Origin: Dactylonectria macrodidyma
Lineage: Eukaryota > Ascomycota > Sordariomycetes > Hypocreales > Nectriaceae
DNA: 64,000 bases
Reading direction: 5' to 3'
Assembly: GCA_020744425.1 (NCBI GenBank)
Contig: JAGMUV010000015.1
Coordinates: 434,001-498,000 of the forward strand
Shown: piece by piece, positions 44,101 to 55,763 of the stretch
Layout: every line of letters begins with the position of its first letter
How positions within the stretch are numbered: position 1 is the first letter of the stretch
Position numbers and translations under genes: made by a program
The notes under the pieces: model-generated
Seen by the model: the letters and a program-made list of their open reading frames with translations, nothing else
What the model was told of the DNA's origin: nothing
Databases searched by the model: none

Positions 44101-47100
44101 GACGCGAAGCATGGACCTGGTCATAGGCTGTACCTGGGTCTGCACATCCACTCGGGGGAACTTGGAAACCAGTCCGCAAACTGTGCGGCCCGCTCTAGGC
44201 ATGCCGAGAAGTTCGCCCATGCGAGGAGGGTCGAGATCAAAGTAACTGCTCCACGCCACCTCGACTCTCTCAGCCTTCTGGACAATTTCTCTGGGGCAGG
44301 CCGGGAACTGGCGCAGAGGAGACATGGTCGGCCACATGCGCTTCTCAGCCATCTTGCAAAGATCCAAAGCCGTCTTTGCCACGGAAGCCCAACCCTTCTT
44401 CAGAGCAATCTCGAAGATGGCTCGCAAGATTCGACCGGCTGATTGCGTCACGTACACCATATCCGCCATCAAGGCGAGACCATCAAGCTTGAGGCGTGAA
44501 ATGTATGCTTGTAGGAGCACGTTGATCTTGGCATGAGGCTCCTCGATGCTCTCCTTGACAGGGATAGGGACTCGTCCCAGAAGCTTAGCGAGTTCAAGCT
44601 TCTCGTCTTGCCGGACAGGGATATACTTGAACTCGGCACTAAGGGAGAAGACTCTGAAAAGCTCAATAGTCGTGATGCTGGGCTGGATCAAGTTGTTGTA
44701 CGTGTCCATAGATCCATGAGTGATGTAGTAGTGAGAGGCGATACGGCCCAATTCCGTGGACTGCAGCTTGCCACTCTTCTCGTCGTACTTGATAAGATTT
44801 GACTTTCTCAGTGACATCGCAGCAGAGTGGATCAAGTCGACTCGTTTTTGCTCCAACGCTTCATCATCCTCATATTCTGCACCAACTTGATACAGACCAG
44901 GCGAGCGAAGCATTCGTACGAAGAGGTAAGTATATCCCAACCATTCAACGCCTTCATCGCGCGACCTGACATTCCCAAGAACCACTTCGGCATTGAGATT
45001 GTCAACCAATTTACTCACAAACTGACTTTCAATGGGCAGCTGCTGGTTCAGAAGTGACAAGTAGTATTGCATCTCGCTCTGCGTCGTGATGATGATACCC
45101 TCGCCGTATGTATCATACTGAGGTCTACCTGCACGACCGAGCATCTGCAGGACATCCTGGGGACTGAGCTCGACCCAGCTACCCTTCTCAGGAGAGTACA
45201 CCTGGGTGCCCTTGATGATGACTGTGTGCGCAGGCAAGTTGACACCCCAAGCCAGTGTCGCAGTGCACACCAAAACCTGGATGGCTCCGCGAGCAAAGAG
45301 ATCCTCAACATCGGTCCTGTCGATTCTGCTCATACCAGCGTGATGAATACCAAATCCATAAGGCAAGATGTCTTTGAGGTCGGCATCTGTAGCTTGGTCT
45401 GCGGCTTCTTTGAGAACTTCGCGACTACCGGCATCGTGTCGAAGAATCTGGTTGATCGTGTCCAGCTCGAGAGCCTTGTCTCGAATGTACCGGGCAGTTT
45501 TGGCAGTTTCTTTTCGAGAATGGACGAAAATAAGCATCTGGTTTCTGTTGGTACCCACGTGCTCAATGACCTTGTTGTAGGTCACATCGTTCATGGTCTT
45601 AAGCTGCTTAATGGCCTTGCGATCGGTGACACCGACAAACTCCTGTCGCAGGGGGCAAGGTCGGTATGTGCCATCGAAGTGGAAGAGTCCCTTCTTCATA
45701 TCCACACGCAAGAAACTAGCAACATCTCGGTAATTCGGTAGAGTGGCAGACAGACCGAGAATACGGACTGGTTCACCGGTCTGCTCGGTCTTGCGAATGG
45801 TTCTACTAACAATGCTCTCCAAGACAGGACCACGATCGTCGTGAAGCAAGTGAATTTCATCAATGATGATCAGCCGGACGAGGTTGGTATAAGTCAGGTC
45901 ATTTGACTTTCGAGTAATGACATCCCATTTTTCAGGAGTAGTCACAATGATCTGTGTCTCGGCGATTTGTTGCTTAGTGAGCTGGCGATCGCCAGTCAAT
46001 TCAGAAACTCGAATTCCGAAAGACTCAAGTCTCTTTCCCAAGTTGCCAACCTGCTCCTGGACGAGAGCCTTGAGAGGGGCAATACAGACAATCTTGAAGG
46101 CATCCAAGTCAATGTCGCCAGTCTCAGGATTGCGGTGCTTTCCAATCTCTCGAAGGATAGTAAGCATACCGACGTTCGTCTTTCCACTACCTGTTGGCGC
46201 ACAAACGAGCAGGTTGCCGTCGTCTTCAAAGGCAGATGGGTAGCACTTCGATTGGATCTTGTTAAGGGATTGGTTGGTACTGAAAGGGCCTCGAGCCCAT
46301 TCTGGTAGGTCGGTGATGGGCATAAGAACATCGCCGGGCTCGTTTCGCTTCTTGGGTGTGGGAATGTGGATTTCCTCGTAGCCCTTGAAGGTCCTCTTCG
46401 TAGATCCCTCAGGTAGCCGGACCTTTGAGTTCGTCATGAGGTGGTTTCCTTGGTCAAAGACAAGGTTTTCCAGATTGATCAATTTCTTAGGTTGAAGTCC
46501 TCCAACAAGTTGACTTTCGCCACGGTCAGCCTTGGGGGCGTCTGTGAACGAGGCTGGGACGTCAATGTCCATCTTGATACCGACCTTTCCCTTCTTGTCT
46601 TCACCTGTGCTCTTGCCCTCCAGCTCGTTGAGGATGCGTTGTAGGCCTTCCGAAACTATCTCTCTCTCTACTCCGGCGCGCTGCTCTGGTGTTTCGGTCC
46701 TGGCTAATTTGGTGAGCCAGAAGACCTTTTCTCTGTTCTCGACGAGCTTCTGAACGAGCTCGTGGTGCTCGAAATCGAAGAGCTCCATGAGGTCGTTCTC
46801 GATCTCTCGTAGGGACTTTTCCTCGCCACCAGCTTCGTCAGGCTCTCCTGATAGAATTCGAAGAGCCTCTTTTGTCTTGTCCGTTTGCTCGTGGGCATCA
46901 GGGTAAAATGAACCGATCTGGCGTTGAAGCCAGAACGCGTCAATATCTCGAGCCGGTACCGCGTTTTGTTGTTTGTCTTTTTGCTTTCCTCCGGCCGGTG
47001 CAGAGTCCAAAACCATTTCGTCGTCTTCGGCGCCAGCATCGTCCGCTTTGGGCTCTCCGTCCTCGTTTTCGTCCTCGTCCGCCTCGTCTTCGGATGATTC

Positions 47101-47832
47101 GTCGCGGACTTCATTAACAATGTTGTCCTCTTCATCTTCGTCCTCGTCATCGAAGGCAACGGCAACACCTTGTCGTTCATCGATTTCGGCATCGTCGCCG
47201 TCGGCGCCGCCCATCGCAGTATCCTCGTCATCTTCCTGGGCATCGTAGTCGGTGATCTTCTTTCCTAAGTTGACCAGCTCGTTGAACTGTTTAGGGTTCA
47301 GAGACACGCCCAGGATGTCGTCGATTTCCTTGCTCTTGTCCAAGTCCTTCAGATCGTCGTCCTTCAGATATTCCAACACGGCATCTGCAGCACTTCGTAC
47401 AACCTCGTGGGGAACATCCCCTAGGTTATTGGCGACAATTGTGATAATAAGGTCGAAGGTCGATCGCGTGGCGGCGGTTCGGGGTCGGTAGGTGATGCCT
47501 TCCACCAACAGGTCGTTCGCGCCGAGGACGCCAGCCCCCCTCATCTGAGACTCTGCCTTTCGTCTCGTTTGCTCTCGAGCTAGAATATCCTCTCCTTCCC
47601 TCAAGCTTCCTCGCTGGATATCTGGAAGCCCGGGCTGTTTCTTCTGTTTAGGCGCGTCTTCACGACCGACTCGGGCACCCATGTCCTTAATGCTCAAGCG
47701 CCCGGCCAGCGACTCTGGGTCACCAGTGGATTCATCGGTTCGTCTTGTAACAAACCGACGGTCCGCCTGGAGGACCAGGTTCGACATGGCCGAGTACTTG
47801 TATTGCGACACATCGCGATTCGCGTCCGTCAT
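41156..47832 (-). CDS. BRR2: BRR2, U5 snRNP RNA helicase
   Basis: Two exons: complement(join(41156..41702,41759..47832)), 2206 residues, family-typical length. An N-terminal acidic region (about 200-300, many Asp/Glu) is followed by two Ski2-like helicase cassettes. Cassette one has Walker A APTGSGKTN near residue 545 and DEIHLLHDD near 655, then SATLPN, QMLGRAGRPQYD and a Sec63 domain. Cassette two has APTGSGKTVCAE near 1396 and DEIHMLGG near 1499, then a second Sec63 domain and an Asp/Glu-rich C-terminus. BRR2 unwinds U4/U6 to activate the spliceosome; cassette two is usually regulatory. In cassette two SAT is SVS (LSVSLAN) and the QxxGRxGR motif is replaced by HMFGKALRPS, supporting loss of activity there. 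Confidence 0.97.
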
Positions 47833-48461
47833 CTTGGCGAGTGATGGAGAATGCTGATGTTCTCGACAACAAAAGCTCGCGAAGCTCGATCTTTAAATAA
47901 CCATGAGTTTCCTTTCGACGCGACTTTTTTCGATGCGGAGTCGCTGCCTAGGTGACTCAGGCTTCTGCGATTGATGCGCAGTTGTTGAAATGGGTTTCGT
48001 TGGTCGTCGCTAGAACATTGATGTGGTCGCAATCGTAAATTTCAGATCTCAGCCTGGAAGGCTGAGAAGACTAGGCGGCTATTGGCTTAGCCTCGCTGCC
48101 GCCTCAGGGGCTGATAGGTGGCTGGCTGATAGGTGGCTGGCTGCGGGAACCATGATCCAGCACAATCTGAGTTGTGACAGCACACAATTCTATAATTCCA
48201 AAAGTGAAAACGTCTCAGTCACTCAGCTTCTGACTTGCAAGTATACCAAATAAACTTCCTAGAGGTATAGCATTTTGTATCCCAGAATCAAAGTGAGGCC
48301 AAAAACTATAAACAACAACAGATTCGCAGCACCTCACCAGCCACACCGCCAACTTGTCTGTGGGGCCGTTTGAATTCACCCACCGACACCACACCGAGTC
48401 CTTGTGAGCGTGTCTATTGCTTGTCTTAGGGGACTTGCACCTCATGAAATGATAAACGACG
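47833..48461. other. divergent promoter region of BRR2 and the coiled-coil gene
   Basis: 629 bp between two start codons. It contains an exact tandem pair of a 15-bp unit at 48111-48140. No other gene. Confidence 0.5.
48111..48140. repeat. exact 15-bp tandem duplication
   Basis: CTGATAGGTGGCTGG occurs twice without a gap or mismatch in the BRR2 divergent promoter. Probably recent slippage. Confidence 0.85.
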
Positions 48462-50030
48462 ATGCCTAACCAGCCCGATGTATTCGAAAAGTTCCAGAGC
48501 ACGCTGGAACCATTTATAAAACCACGGGAACAGGTAAACTACATCAGACGCGTCCTGGCCCTACACCTTGGGTCTTGCTCGCATGGTGGACCGCTCAAGC
48601 AGCCCGTGTCTCTCGTCAACGGTTCACATGATGTCGCCGTAGGCAAGGAACTGAAAGGGGTCCAAAGGGAGTACATTGAAGCCTTCAGGGCCAACGTTGC
48701 TGCGCGTCGACAGTATGCCGATGTTGCACAAGCAAATCCTCCACGGTCATCTTCACCAACCGAAGCTCAATCGGGCAGTCTTGACTTTGTGGAGGATCGG
48801 ATCGCTCTCCTCAAGCTTCAAGGTAAACGGGAGCGGTTATGTGCCGTTCAGAAATACCTCGATCTCCTCATTCAAAAGCCTGCCGGTTCGGTCGAATTTC
48901 TCGACCCGGAGGACATGTTCCACAGCGCCGGCGAGCTTCCCAGCGTCCCAAAGGAGGTGGTCAACAGTCTTGTGGCACAGCAAACCACTGCAAAGCCAGA
49001 TCTCAAAGGACAGGTCGCCCAGTTAGAGAAGACAGTGCTACGGGCGAAACTACTGTTGCGCCGAGAGGAGCAACTACTTCGAGATGCGAGATCCGGCTCT
49101 CACGGCATACCCGATGTCATCAGCAACGGGGCGAGGCTAGACGCTCTAAACGCCACTCGCAACGAACTCATCACTTGGATTGAGACGGAACTTGGCAAGG
49201 CTTCAGGAGAAGAAGTCGATGGGGGCCTAGACAGCGTCTCAAAAAGTCAAGACAAATTGGCAGCAGACAGCGCCGCCATTACCACTCAACTCGACGCCAT
49301 CAAGGAGAAATATGCTCGGTATCTTGCTGCCAGACGGTCTCTTCTATCGACAATGGGCGAACGGCCTGGGACATCTCAGGCACCTGTGCTGAAAGCTCCC
49401 GACATTGCAAAACAACGAAACATCGAAGCAGAACAAACTCCGAGCAACTACCTTCTCACGCCATACATCGAAACCCTTCTTTCCCTCTCAAGGAACCAAA
49501 GATCAACAATCACACAAAAGTCTTACATCAACACGACACTCAACAATGAAGTCAAGGAAGCCTGCCAGGTGTTCAGTCATCTCGCTGAGGAAAGTCAACT
49601 TCTTCCGCTGCATCCTACATCGGAGTCGTCACGACGGAGGTCAGGTCTTGGGGAAATTCTGACCTCGAACTCGGATCGGGCTGGGTTCACTGGCCGCATT
49701 CAACCATGGGTACTTGCGGCGGACTCAGCAAAAATAGCTACCCTCGAAATAGTTGCGGAAAAGGTCGAGGGTGGGCAGGTAGCACTGGAGAACTCTATGA
49801 AGGCGATCCGAGGAATCAATCTCATGTTGGGCCAAGACGAGACTGATGAGCCCGAGACGACCAAGGAGGAGCCGATAAAGGACGACATATGGTTGGATAC
49901 CGGGGCCAAAAGCACCGCTGGTACAAGAAAGCATACTGGAAAGGGCAAGGGAGCAGAGAAGGGTCCCAAGGACGCTTGGTCGATTATCCATGGAAATCTA
50001 GGCCTTATCGGCCATGAAGAGGCGGCTTGA
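48462..50030 (+). CDS. conserved-looking coiled-coil protein, 522 residues
   Basis: One long intronless frame from the ATG giving MPNQPDVFEKFQSTLEPFIK. Predicted mostly helical, with heptad-like stretches (RIALLKLQGKRERLCAVQKYLDLL, and LKGQVAQLEKTVLRAKLLLRREEQLL about residues 185-210). The rest is hydrophilic, with an acidic segment near residue 465 and a basic GKGKGAEKGPKDAW near the C-terminus. No signal or membrane segment. Composition resembles microtubule- or kinetochore-associated proteins, but I cannot assign a family. It shares a divergent promoter with BRR2. Confidence 0.75.
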   Translation: MPNQPDVFEKFQSTLEPFIKPREQVNYIRRVLALHLGSCSHGGPLKQPVSLVNGSHDVAVGKELKGVQREYIEAFRANVAARRQYADVAQANPPRSSSPTEAQSGSLDFVEDRIALLKLQGKRERLCAVQKYLDLLIQKPAGSVEFLDPEDMFHSAGELPSVPKEVVNSLVAQQTTAKPDLKGQVAQLEKTVLRAKLLLRREEQLLRDARSGSHGIPDVISNGARLDALNATRNELITWIETELGKASGEEVDGGLDSVSKSQDKLAADSAAITTQLDAIKEKYARYLAARRSLLSTMGERPGTSQAPVLKAPDIAKQRNIEAEQTPSNYLLTPYIETLLSLSRNQRSTITQKSYINTTLNNEVKEACQVFSHLAEESQLLPLHPTSESSRRRSGLGEILTSNSDRAGFTGRIQPWVLAADSAKIATLEIVAEKVEGGQVALENSMKAIRGINLMLGQDETDEPETTKEEPIKDDIWLDTGAKSTAGTRKHTGKGKGAEKGPKDAWSIIHGNLGLIGHEEAA

Positions 50031-50174
50031 GATGCTAGACTGTGTAGTTGTTTTATGCAGATGGAAGAATTGATCCATCTAGTGTTTACTAGACCATTTC
50101 GAACGCCGCCCCAAAATCTACCCTCAACTCCGTTCTCCAATTGAGATGTCGTCGGTACTTTTGTGCCTTGTGCT

Positions 50175-51481
50175 TCACTTTTCTGCCATAATGGCGGATA
50201 TCCTCATAGCCAGATCTAGAATCGAGAGGTGCTCATCTGCGCCATCAACTAGCCGCTTATCGATTTCGGAGAAGACCAAGACGATTTTGTTCTTCTGTGA
50301 ATCCGGAATCGTTTCGTCGTACGTGAGGGCTTGATAAAGCTGCGAAGCAAGTTAGCGCCAATAGCCATGAATAGGGGCTTGGGTTTTTACCTGGCCGACA
50401 ACTTGGCCTGCGCTCCACCCATCGGCCACTAAATCCTCAACCACTTTGGAGACGGACTGGTAAGACCCAACCGATGCCCGTGGGCGTATAGCCTGGACAA
50501 GATCTTCGATTGTGCTGTCAGGAATGACACCAGCGATGTCCTCGACAATCTTGAGCGTGACAGGCTTCCTCTCGTCATCCATTTTCTCATCTCCTTCAGC
50601 GTCCTTCTCCGGGGACTGGGCTCCAACTAGACGGGCAGCGCTCTGCAGGTACGTGATTGCCTTTCGCAGATCACCCTCGCTGCACCTGATAAGCGCATCG
50701 ATAGCACCGTCTTCGAGGAGCACGCCCTCCTTCTCCGCAATGTCCTCCAACCTCTTCTTGGCATTACCTTGATCCAGACTCTTGAATCGGAACTTACTGC
50801 ATCGACTGGCGAGGGGGTCAATGATACGGGTCACGTAGTTGCAGATCAAACAGAATCGAGTGATCTTGCTATACGTCTCCATTGTCCTTCGCAGAGCGCT
50901 CTGTGCGTCTTGTGTCATCGAATCGGCCTCGTCGAGAATGATGATTTTGAATGGCGGGCAGGGGTATTTGTCTTTGTAACCGGCGCTCGGATTGGTCAAT
51001 TGCATGCGGGCGAAGTTTTTGACCTTATCTCGGACGATGGAGATGCCACGCTCGTCGGAAGCATTAAGTTCGAGGACTCGCGTTTTGATCAGCTCCGGGC
51101 CGTACAGCTCTTTTGCTAGTGCAAGAACTGTAGAGGTCTTTCCTGTGCCCGGAGGTCCATAGAAGAGCATGTGTGGGAGCTAGGGAGTGTCAATGGTGGT
51201 TGAGAGTCACGAATGGGGTGCACCACACGCACGTTGGAAGCCTGCAGCGTTCTTTGCAGGACGGTTACGGTGTGATCTTGAGCGGTGACATCGCTGAGCG
51301 TTTTCGGTCGGCTGCAGAGTGTTAGTCGGGGTATCATAGTGCCCAAGGACGGTCCTGGAGATGCAGACTATTTCTCGACCCAGGGTTGAGCCTTGGTGTT
51401 GGGCTTTTCTTGTTTCTGTTCGGAATTGCCATTGGCGGCAGCGGCGGCCTTTCTAGCTTTGAGGTCGAAGAAGCTCGCCAT
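50175..51481 (-). CDS. RFC2: replication factor C subunit 2
   Basis: Model: complement(join(50175..50339,50391..51179,51233..51311,51369..51481)), 381 residues. Reading: [13 protein letters not shown], then [20 protein letters not shown] (RFC box II), Walker [24 protein letters not shown], Walker [10 protein letters not shown], and the sensor region [25 protein letters not shown]. The RFC-type SRC motif and the collar domain follow. Best match by motif order is yeast Rfc2 / human RFC4. It loads PCNA in the clamp-loader pentamer. The first intron starts GTCTGC, a poor donor, but splicing there is required to restore EKYRPK. Confidence 0.94.
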
Positions 51482-52752
51482 TATGACTCGACAGGCAGGT
51501 GACGGAGTGAGGAGTGAAGTACAGGCGAGCTGTTGCGTCGAGCAAGCTTGGTGTTGACTGTGTGCACGTCGTTGAATACGCAAGCTGGTGGTGCTCTTAC
51601 GATATACTGGACTGGCCTAGAAAACCCATTAACGCGTTGGCTACACACGCGAGGCGCGTCGCCTACCTAGGGAGCAGCAACCGCTAGCCACCACTCTCGT
51701 TTGGGACAGCTGCAGGACCCCGCGCCCCGCCTTTCACCTTCACCAACTTCGTTGCGGCAAAGTACGGTGTACACGAGTCAGAATACAGGCGTCAGCGATT
51801 TTTCTGGAGGCCATGGTGTGGTTTTATGCAGGTTAAGATATGAATGTCATGGGGATGGCTTTATGTTTCCAGGCGCTATGCTACACGCTGAATCAAGAGT
51901 TATGTCCCTTAACACGTACTCGGACAGCTTCCTAGCGTCTAAGGTTAAGAGTCTAGATGGTTACACAGGTTGACAGGGCCTTTACAGCTGCGCGTGCGAC
52001 GGGGATATACCTCATGCACGAAAGTTCGGCGTACATAACTAAGCTACAAACAAGGCTGCGAGCCCTTGTCTGGCGCCGTGGCCCTTGTCTCAACTCTCGA
52101 GTGTAAGGGCTGTAGGCAAGCATCATGGCGGCACCCAAAGCAACCCACCCCGCCACACATCAGTCGACCTACCCTGGATGTCGCAATGACACCGCGCCAA
52201 CGCCGTAAAGTACCCGTACCAACCATCTCAACAGCTTCCACGTGCCTCCTCCGCATCCCGTCAAGGCCGCTGGAGAAAAAAAGTATCGGATGCAAACTTC
52301 TTCGGGCAGAGCAAGTTTGTTTGCTTGTCGTCTTCCGAGGGGTCAAGAGTGGCCGTCGACAAACGCAGCAAACCGTCAATCTGTTGCTCATGTGCCCAAA
52401 CAGCCACCGAACTGTCCACCGCACTCTCCAGGTACAGACCCTCTGTACCTGAGGTTCAAATAAATAAGGTACCTACCTACCTACCTACCATCTGGCAGTT
52501 TGCTGCCGCGACCGTCGATCCTGCCTGCCAAACAACCCGCGCAGGGGCCAGACCCGACTTACCCACTCCACGCCCGACGGCTCAGCAGCTTAAACAAGAC
52601 ACCTCCCACCCGCCCGCTTGCCGCCGACATCATACTCACTCAAGGACACGCTATATATTGCTGCGGCTCGTCTATGCGCATCGCCTCTAGTCCATCGTGC
52701 CCTTTGCATCAACAGCCTTGCCCTTGCCCCCTTTTGCATCATCCTCGGCGTC
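51482..52752. other. divergent promoter region of RFC2 and the E2 gene
   Basis: About 1.3 kb. It includes a short CCTA repeat at about 52470-52489 and CT/CCCGCC-rich leader sequence before the E2 start. Open frames on both strands are not supported by motif or codon pattern. Confidence 0.5.
52470..52489. repeat. CCTA tetranucleotide repeat
   Basis: About four consecutive CCTA units flanked by GGTA and CCATC in the E2 upstream region. Confidence 0.6.
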
Positions 52753-54498
52753 ATGGACCAGTCCATCATCCGCATCTCCAAGGTTTTTTGCCCCGCTTCC
52801 ACCTCCGTTGGCACCCGCGAGGCCACCAGACTAATGCCTTGCTCTAGGAACTCAGTGATATCCAGAAAAGCTCGGATTTGTGTATGCCTCATCCTCCTGC
52901 GTGTATTGCCATCGCCTATGCGCGGCCTAGCTAATACTTGACTCTCATCGCAGCACTTGCAGTTGCCTGTCGCGATGTCGACGTTCGCAATGTCAAGGCC
53001 TTGATCATGGGTCCTCACGAGACCCCATATGAGTTTGGCTTTTTCGAGGTAAGATTTTCCGGGTTCCCCATCCGTAAGAAATAGTGTTCACGGAGAAACT
53101 CAGTTTGCGATTCGTTTTAACAAAGGTGAGATCCTCTCTAACGTTTGCTCTCGACGCTAGTGTGGCCCTCCCTTCACAGTGACTGATGTTATGCAGACTA
53201 CCCTTCCAAATCGCCAAATGTTCAGTGCATGACAACAAATGGCGGGCGTTGTCGATTCAACCCCAACATATATGCGAACGGCAAAGTTTGCCTGTGAGTG
53301 CATGAGTCTCATCGTGATCGTCGACTTGGACTAACACCAACAGGTCAATTTTGGGGTATGGTGAATTGCACCTCTATCTTGGGCACCAGTCTGACTTCAT
53401 ATAGCACATGGAGAGGAGAACGAGGAGAAGAATGGTCGTCTGCCCAAGGGTTGGAGTCCATATTGCTCTCAATACAGAGTCTTCTGTCATCGAATCCCTA
53501 CGAGAACGAACCGGGCTTTGAGGACGCCAACGAGGAATCTGACAAAAAGGCCCAGAAGGATTATGTGCAAAAGGTGCTTTCCCTAGGGCTCGATGTTATT
53601 GCAGTGATTTTAACACGTTTAGATCCGCCATGAGAACTTGAGAATCTCAGTCATCCAACGCCTTGAGGGGTACCTTGGTCTTTCACCTGACGGGTACCAG
53701 CAAGCTTCGAAAGGCCGCGACGATATTGATCTCGATGACGATGATATTGACGAGTCTAGCGTTCCATTCGAGCCATTCAAGGACATCTGCAAACGTAGGT
53801 TTCTATGGTACTACGAGTCTTATCTCGCAACCATCCAACTGGGGAAGTCGGAAGTCAAGGATGGTCAGCACTTCGTGAGAATGCCATTCGAGTCGCCCAA
53901 CAGTAACTCAATGGATGGCCGTTTCAATTACACCGAACTAGAACGCCGCCTTCGTCATATCAAGACAGTCATCGATGCCGAGCCCCAAACTTGGGCCGAG
54001 GAAGGTCTTGCTGCCAAGGCCCGGGAGTCGACTGTCGCTGTGAACCTGCAGCATCAGTTCGAACAGGTCGTCGAGTCATTCAAACGAAGCGACATGCCAC
54101 ATGACGTCTTTCTCGAAGATGGAAACCCCTTTGTGTGGGCCATCACGTACTTTGGACGACCGATGACAAATCTCGATGGTGGATTGTTCCGCATCAAGCT
54201 CAACTTCAGTCCTCGATTCCCCGATGAGCAGCCTCGCGTCAAGTTTGAGAGCAAGATATTCCATCATTACATTGCAGCGGATGGAACAGCCTGCTACACG
54301 CCCAATCCCATGAAGCGGGAAGACGTCAAATCCCACATCGAAGCCATTTTTGGCTTCCTTGAAGAGGACGAACCTGCGTATGATCCGCGTAAAATTGTGA
54401 ACCCCGAGGCTAGCAAGATGTACTGGGGTGGCATCGCAGACGAGCGAAAGAAGTATAATCGACGTCTGCGCCGATCTGTGCAACAGAGCATGGAGTGA
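52753..54498 (+). CDS. UBE2Z-like ubiquitin-conjugating enzyme with second UBC-like domain
   Basis: Eight exons: join(52753..52782,52848..52881,52954..53048,53104..53125,53197..53293,53344..53355,53405..53573,53623..54498), 444 residues. The N-terminal UBC fold reads [41 protein letters not shown] (catalytic Cys near residue 92) and SSNPYENEPGFE, closely following UBE2Z. A 12-nt exon encodes part of SILG. After an Asp-rich linker, residues about 295-405 form a second UBC-like unit (GLFRIKLNFSPRFPDEQPRV, HHYIAADGTACYTPNP) with a Cys at the expected place near 377. E2s carry ubiquitin or a ubiquitin-like protein; UBE2Z accepts FAT10 and ubiquitin in animals, but FAT10 is absent from fungi. Activity of the second unit is unknown. 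Confidence 0.88.
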
Positions 54499-55019
54499 GA
54501 ACCCTCGAACACTTGCTATGCCAGAACTCAAGTACTGACCGTTCCTAGGGACTTCCCCGAGTAGTCAGCGAATCTCATTTGTCTCTGCTATAGGATTTAT
54601 TGAGCACTACTGTTGGCGTATTGCGGAGAAGGGAGATGGCATAGGACACTCCCTGCCGGATTTCAGACGGCGTTGCAGGCTGTGATCGATACAAGGGAAA
54701 AGGGAAATAGGCTTGGTCTCATCTCGGACGGATTGGAATGCATGTGCTTGATTTTCCGGGTGCACGACGGATCTTGGGATTTCTAAATGTTGATAGACAC
54801 GTGGGTTACCAATGGTATCATCAGTTCTTGATGTTGCAATGCGAAATTCAAGAGGTGTATTGCTAGTAACCTTTGCAGAAGCGATCTCCCCTTCTAAACC
54901 CTGGACGCCAGCGATGCAAAAATACCCTTACGGCCAAGAGGCAAAACAGAACACGACCATCGTAATATTCACTCACGCATCTCTCATCATCTTGATCATC
55001 ATCATCGTTGTCGTCATCA
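54499..55019. other. convergent intergenic region
   Basis: About 520 bp between the E2 stop and the stop of the minus-strand gene, ending in an ATC-rich tract (54980-55025). No gene seen. Confidence 0.5.
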
Positions 55020-55763
55020 TCATTTCTTGCCCTTGGGCTTCTTGCCTAGGCGATCTTGCAGCGGCGCATACGGAGCGGCGACACCCATGTACCTTTCTTG
55101 TTTGCCCTCACCCTTGAACTCGTAGGTGCCGTTGGCACCGATGGCAGCTGGCATGCCCTGGCTGGGACGGGAGACCTGCTCGTTGTGCAGCTTGTCAAGG
55201 GACTCACCGACAACAGCGTATTGAGACCAGTTGATGGGGGGGCATCGGACTATGTTTTGGGGCTGCGGGATGGTGGTCCATTCCCTTGGCCTCTCGGCGG
55301 GGCGCTGCCTCGATGAGCCCTCTCCCGCGTCGTCAACCTTCATCTCGTCGTCATCATCTTCATCGTCATCAGCCGTCGTGGTCGGTGCATTGATCTTGCC
55401 GTCGACGAGGTCCTTTACGAAAGCCTCGGGGTCGAGGACGGCTTCGTCCTTTGTGCGACTTAGCGATTGAATATCTGCAATGGCCTTTTGGCGCTGGATC
55501 TGCAGGATGGAGATGGCAGACTTGAGAGCAATGACGTCTGGGTTTGCGTCGAAGGCAATGGGTTGTGGAGGAGGCGGGGCAATGCCGGTCTGGTCAGGCT
55601 GGGAATGCGACAGGGTCGCAGGGTGAGAGTCGCTGGCACTGGTCGCGGGTAGCCGCGCGGTGGGCTGGGTCGGGGTGATGGGGGAGATAGGCGGGCGGTT
55701 TGGGGACGGTGATCGCGAGCGCGAACGGATCGGGTTGTCGGTGGAGATGGTGAGGGCGGGCAT
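55020..55763 (-). CDS. hypothetical low-complexity protein with conserved C-terminus
   Basis: Single exon, 247 residues, from the ATG at 55763 (MPALTISTDNPIRSRSRSPSP). The open frame continues upstream for another 175 codons without an ATG, so an unseen 5' exon is possible. The first ~75 residues are Ser/Pro/Thr-rich. Then a helix (VIALKSAISILQIQRQKAIADIQ), an acidic run (DDDEDDDDEMKVDD) and an orderly C-terminus: CPPINWSQYAVVGESLDKLHNEQ, RYMGVAAPYAPLQDR, ending KKPKGKK. The C-terminal motif looks conserved and nuclear, but I cannot name a family. Confidence 0.65.
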   Translation of the reverse strand: MPALTISTDNPIRSRSRSPSPNRPPISPITPTQPTARLPATSASDSHPATLSHSQPDQTGIAPPPPQPIAFDANPDVIALKSAISILQIQRQKAIADIQSLSRTKDEAVLDPEAFVKDLVDGKINAPTTTADDDEDDDDEMKVDDAGEGSSRQRPAERPREWTTIPQPQNIVRCPPINWSQYAVVGESLDKLHNEQVSRPSQGMPAAIGANGTYEFKGEGKQERYMGVAAPYAPLQDRLGKKPKGKK

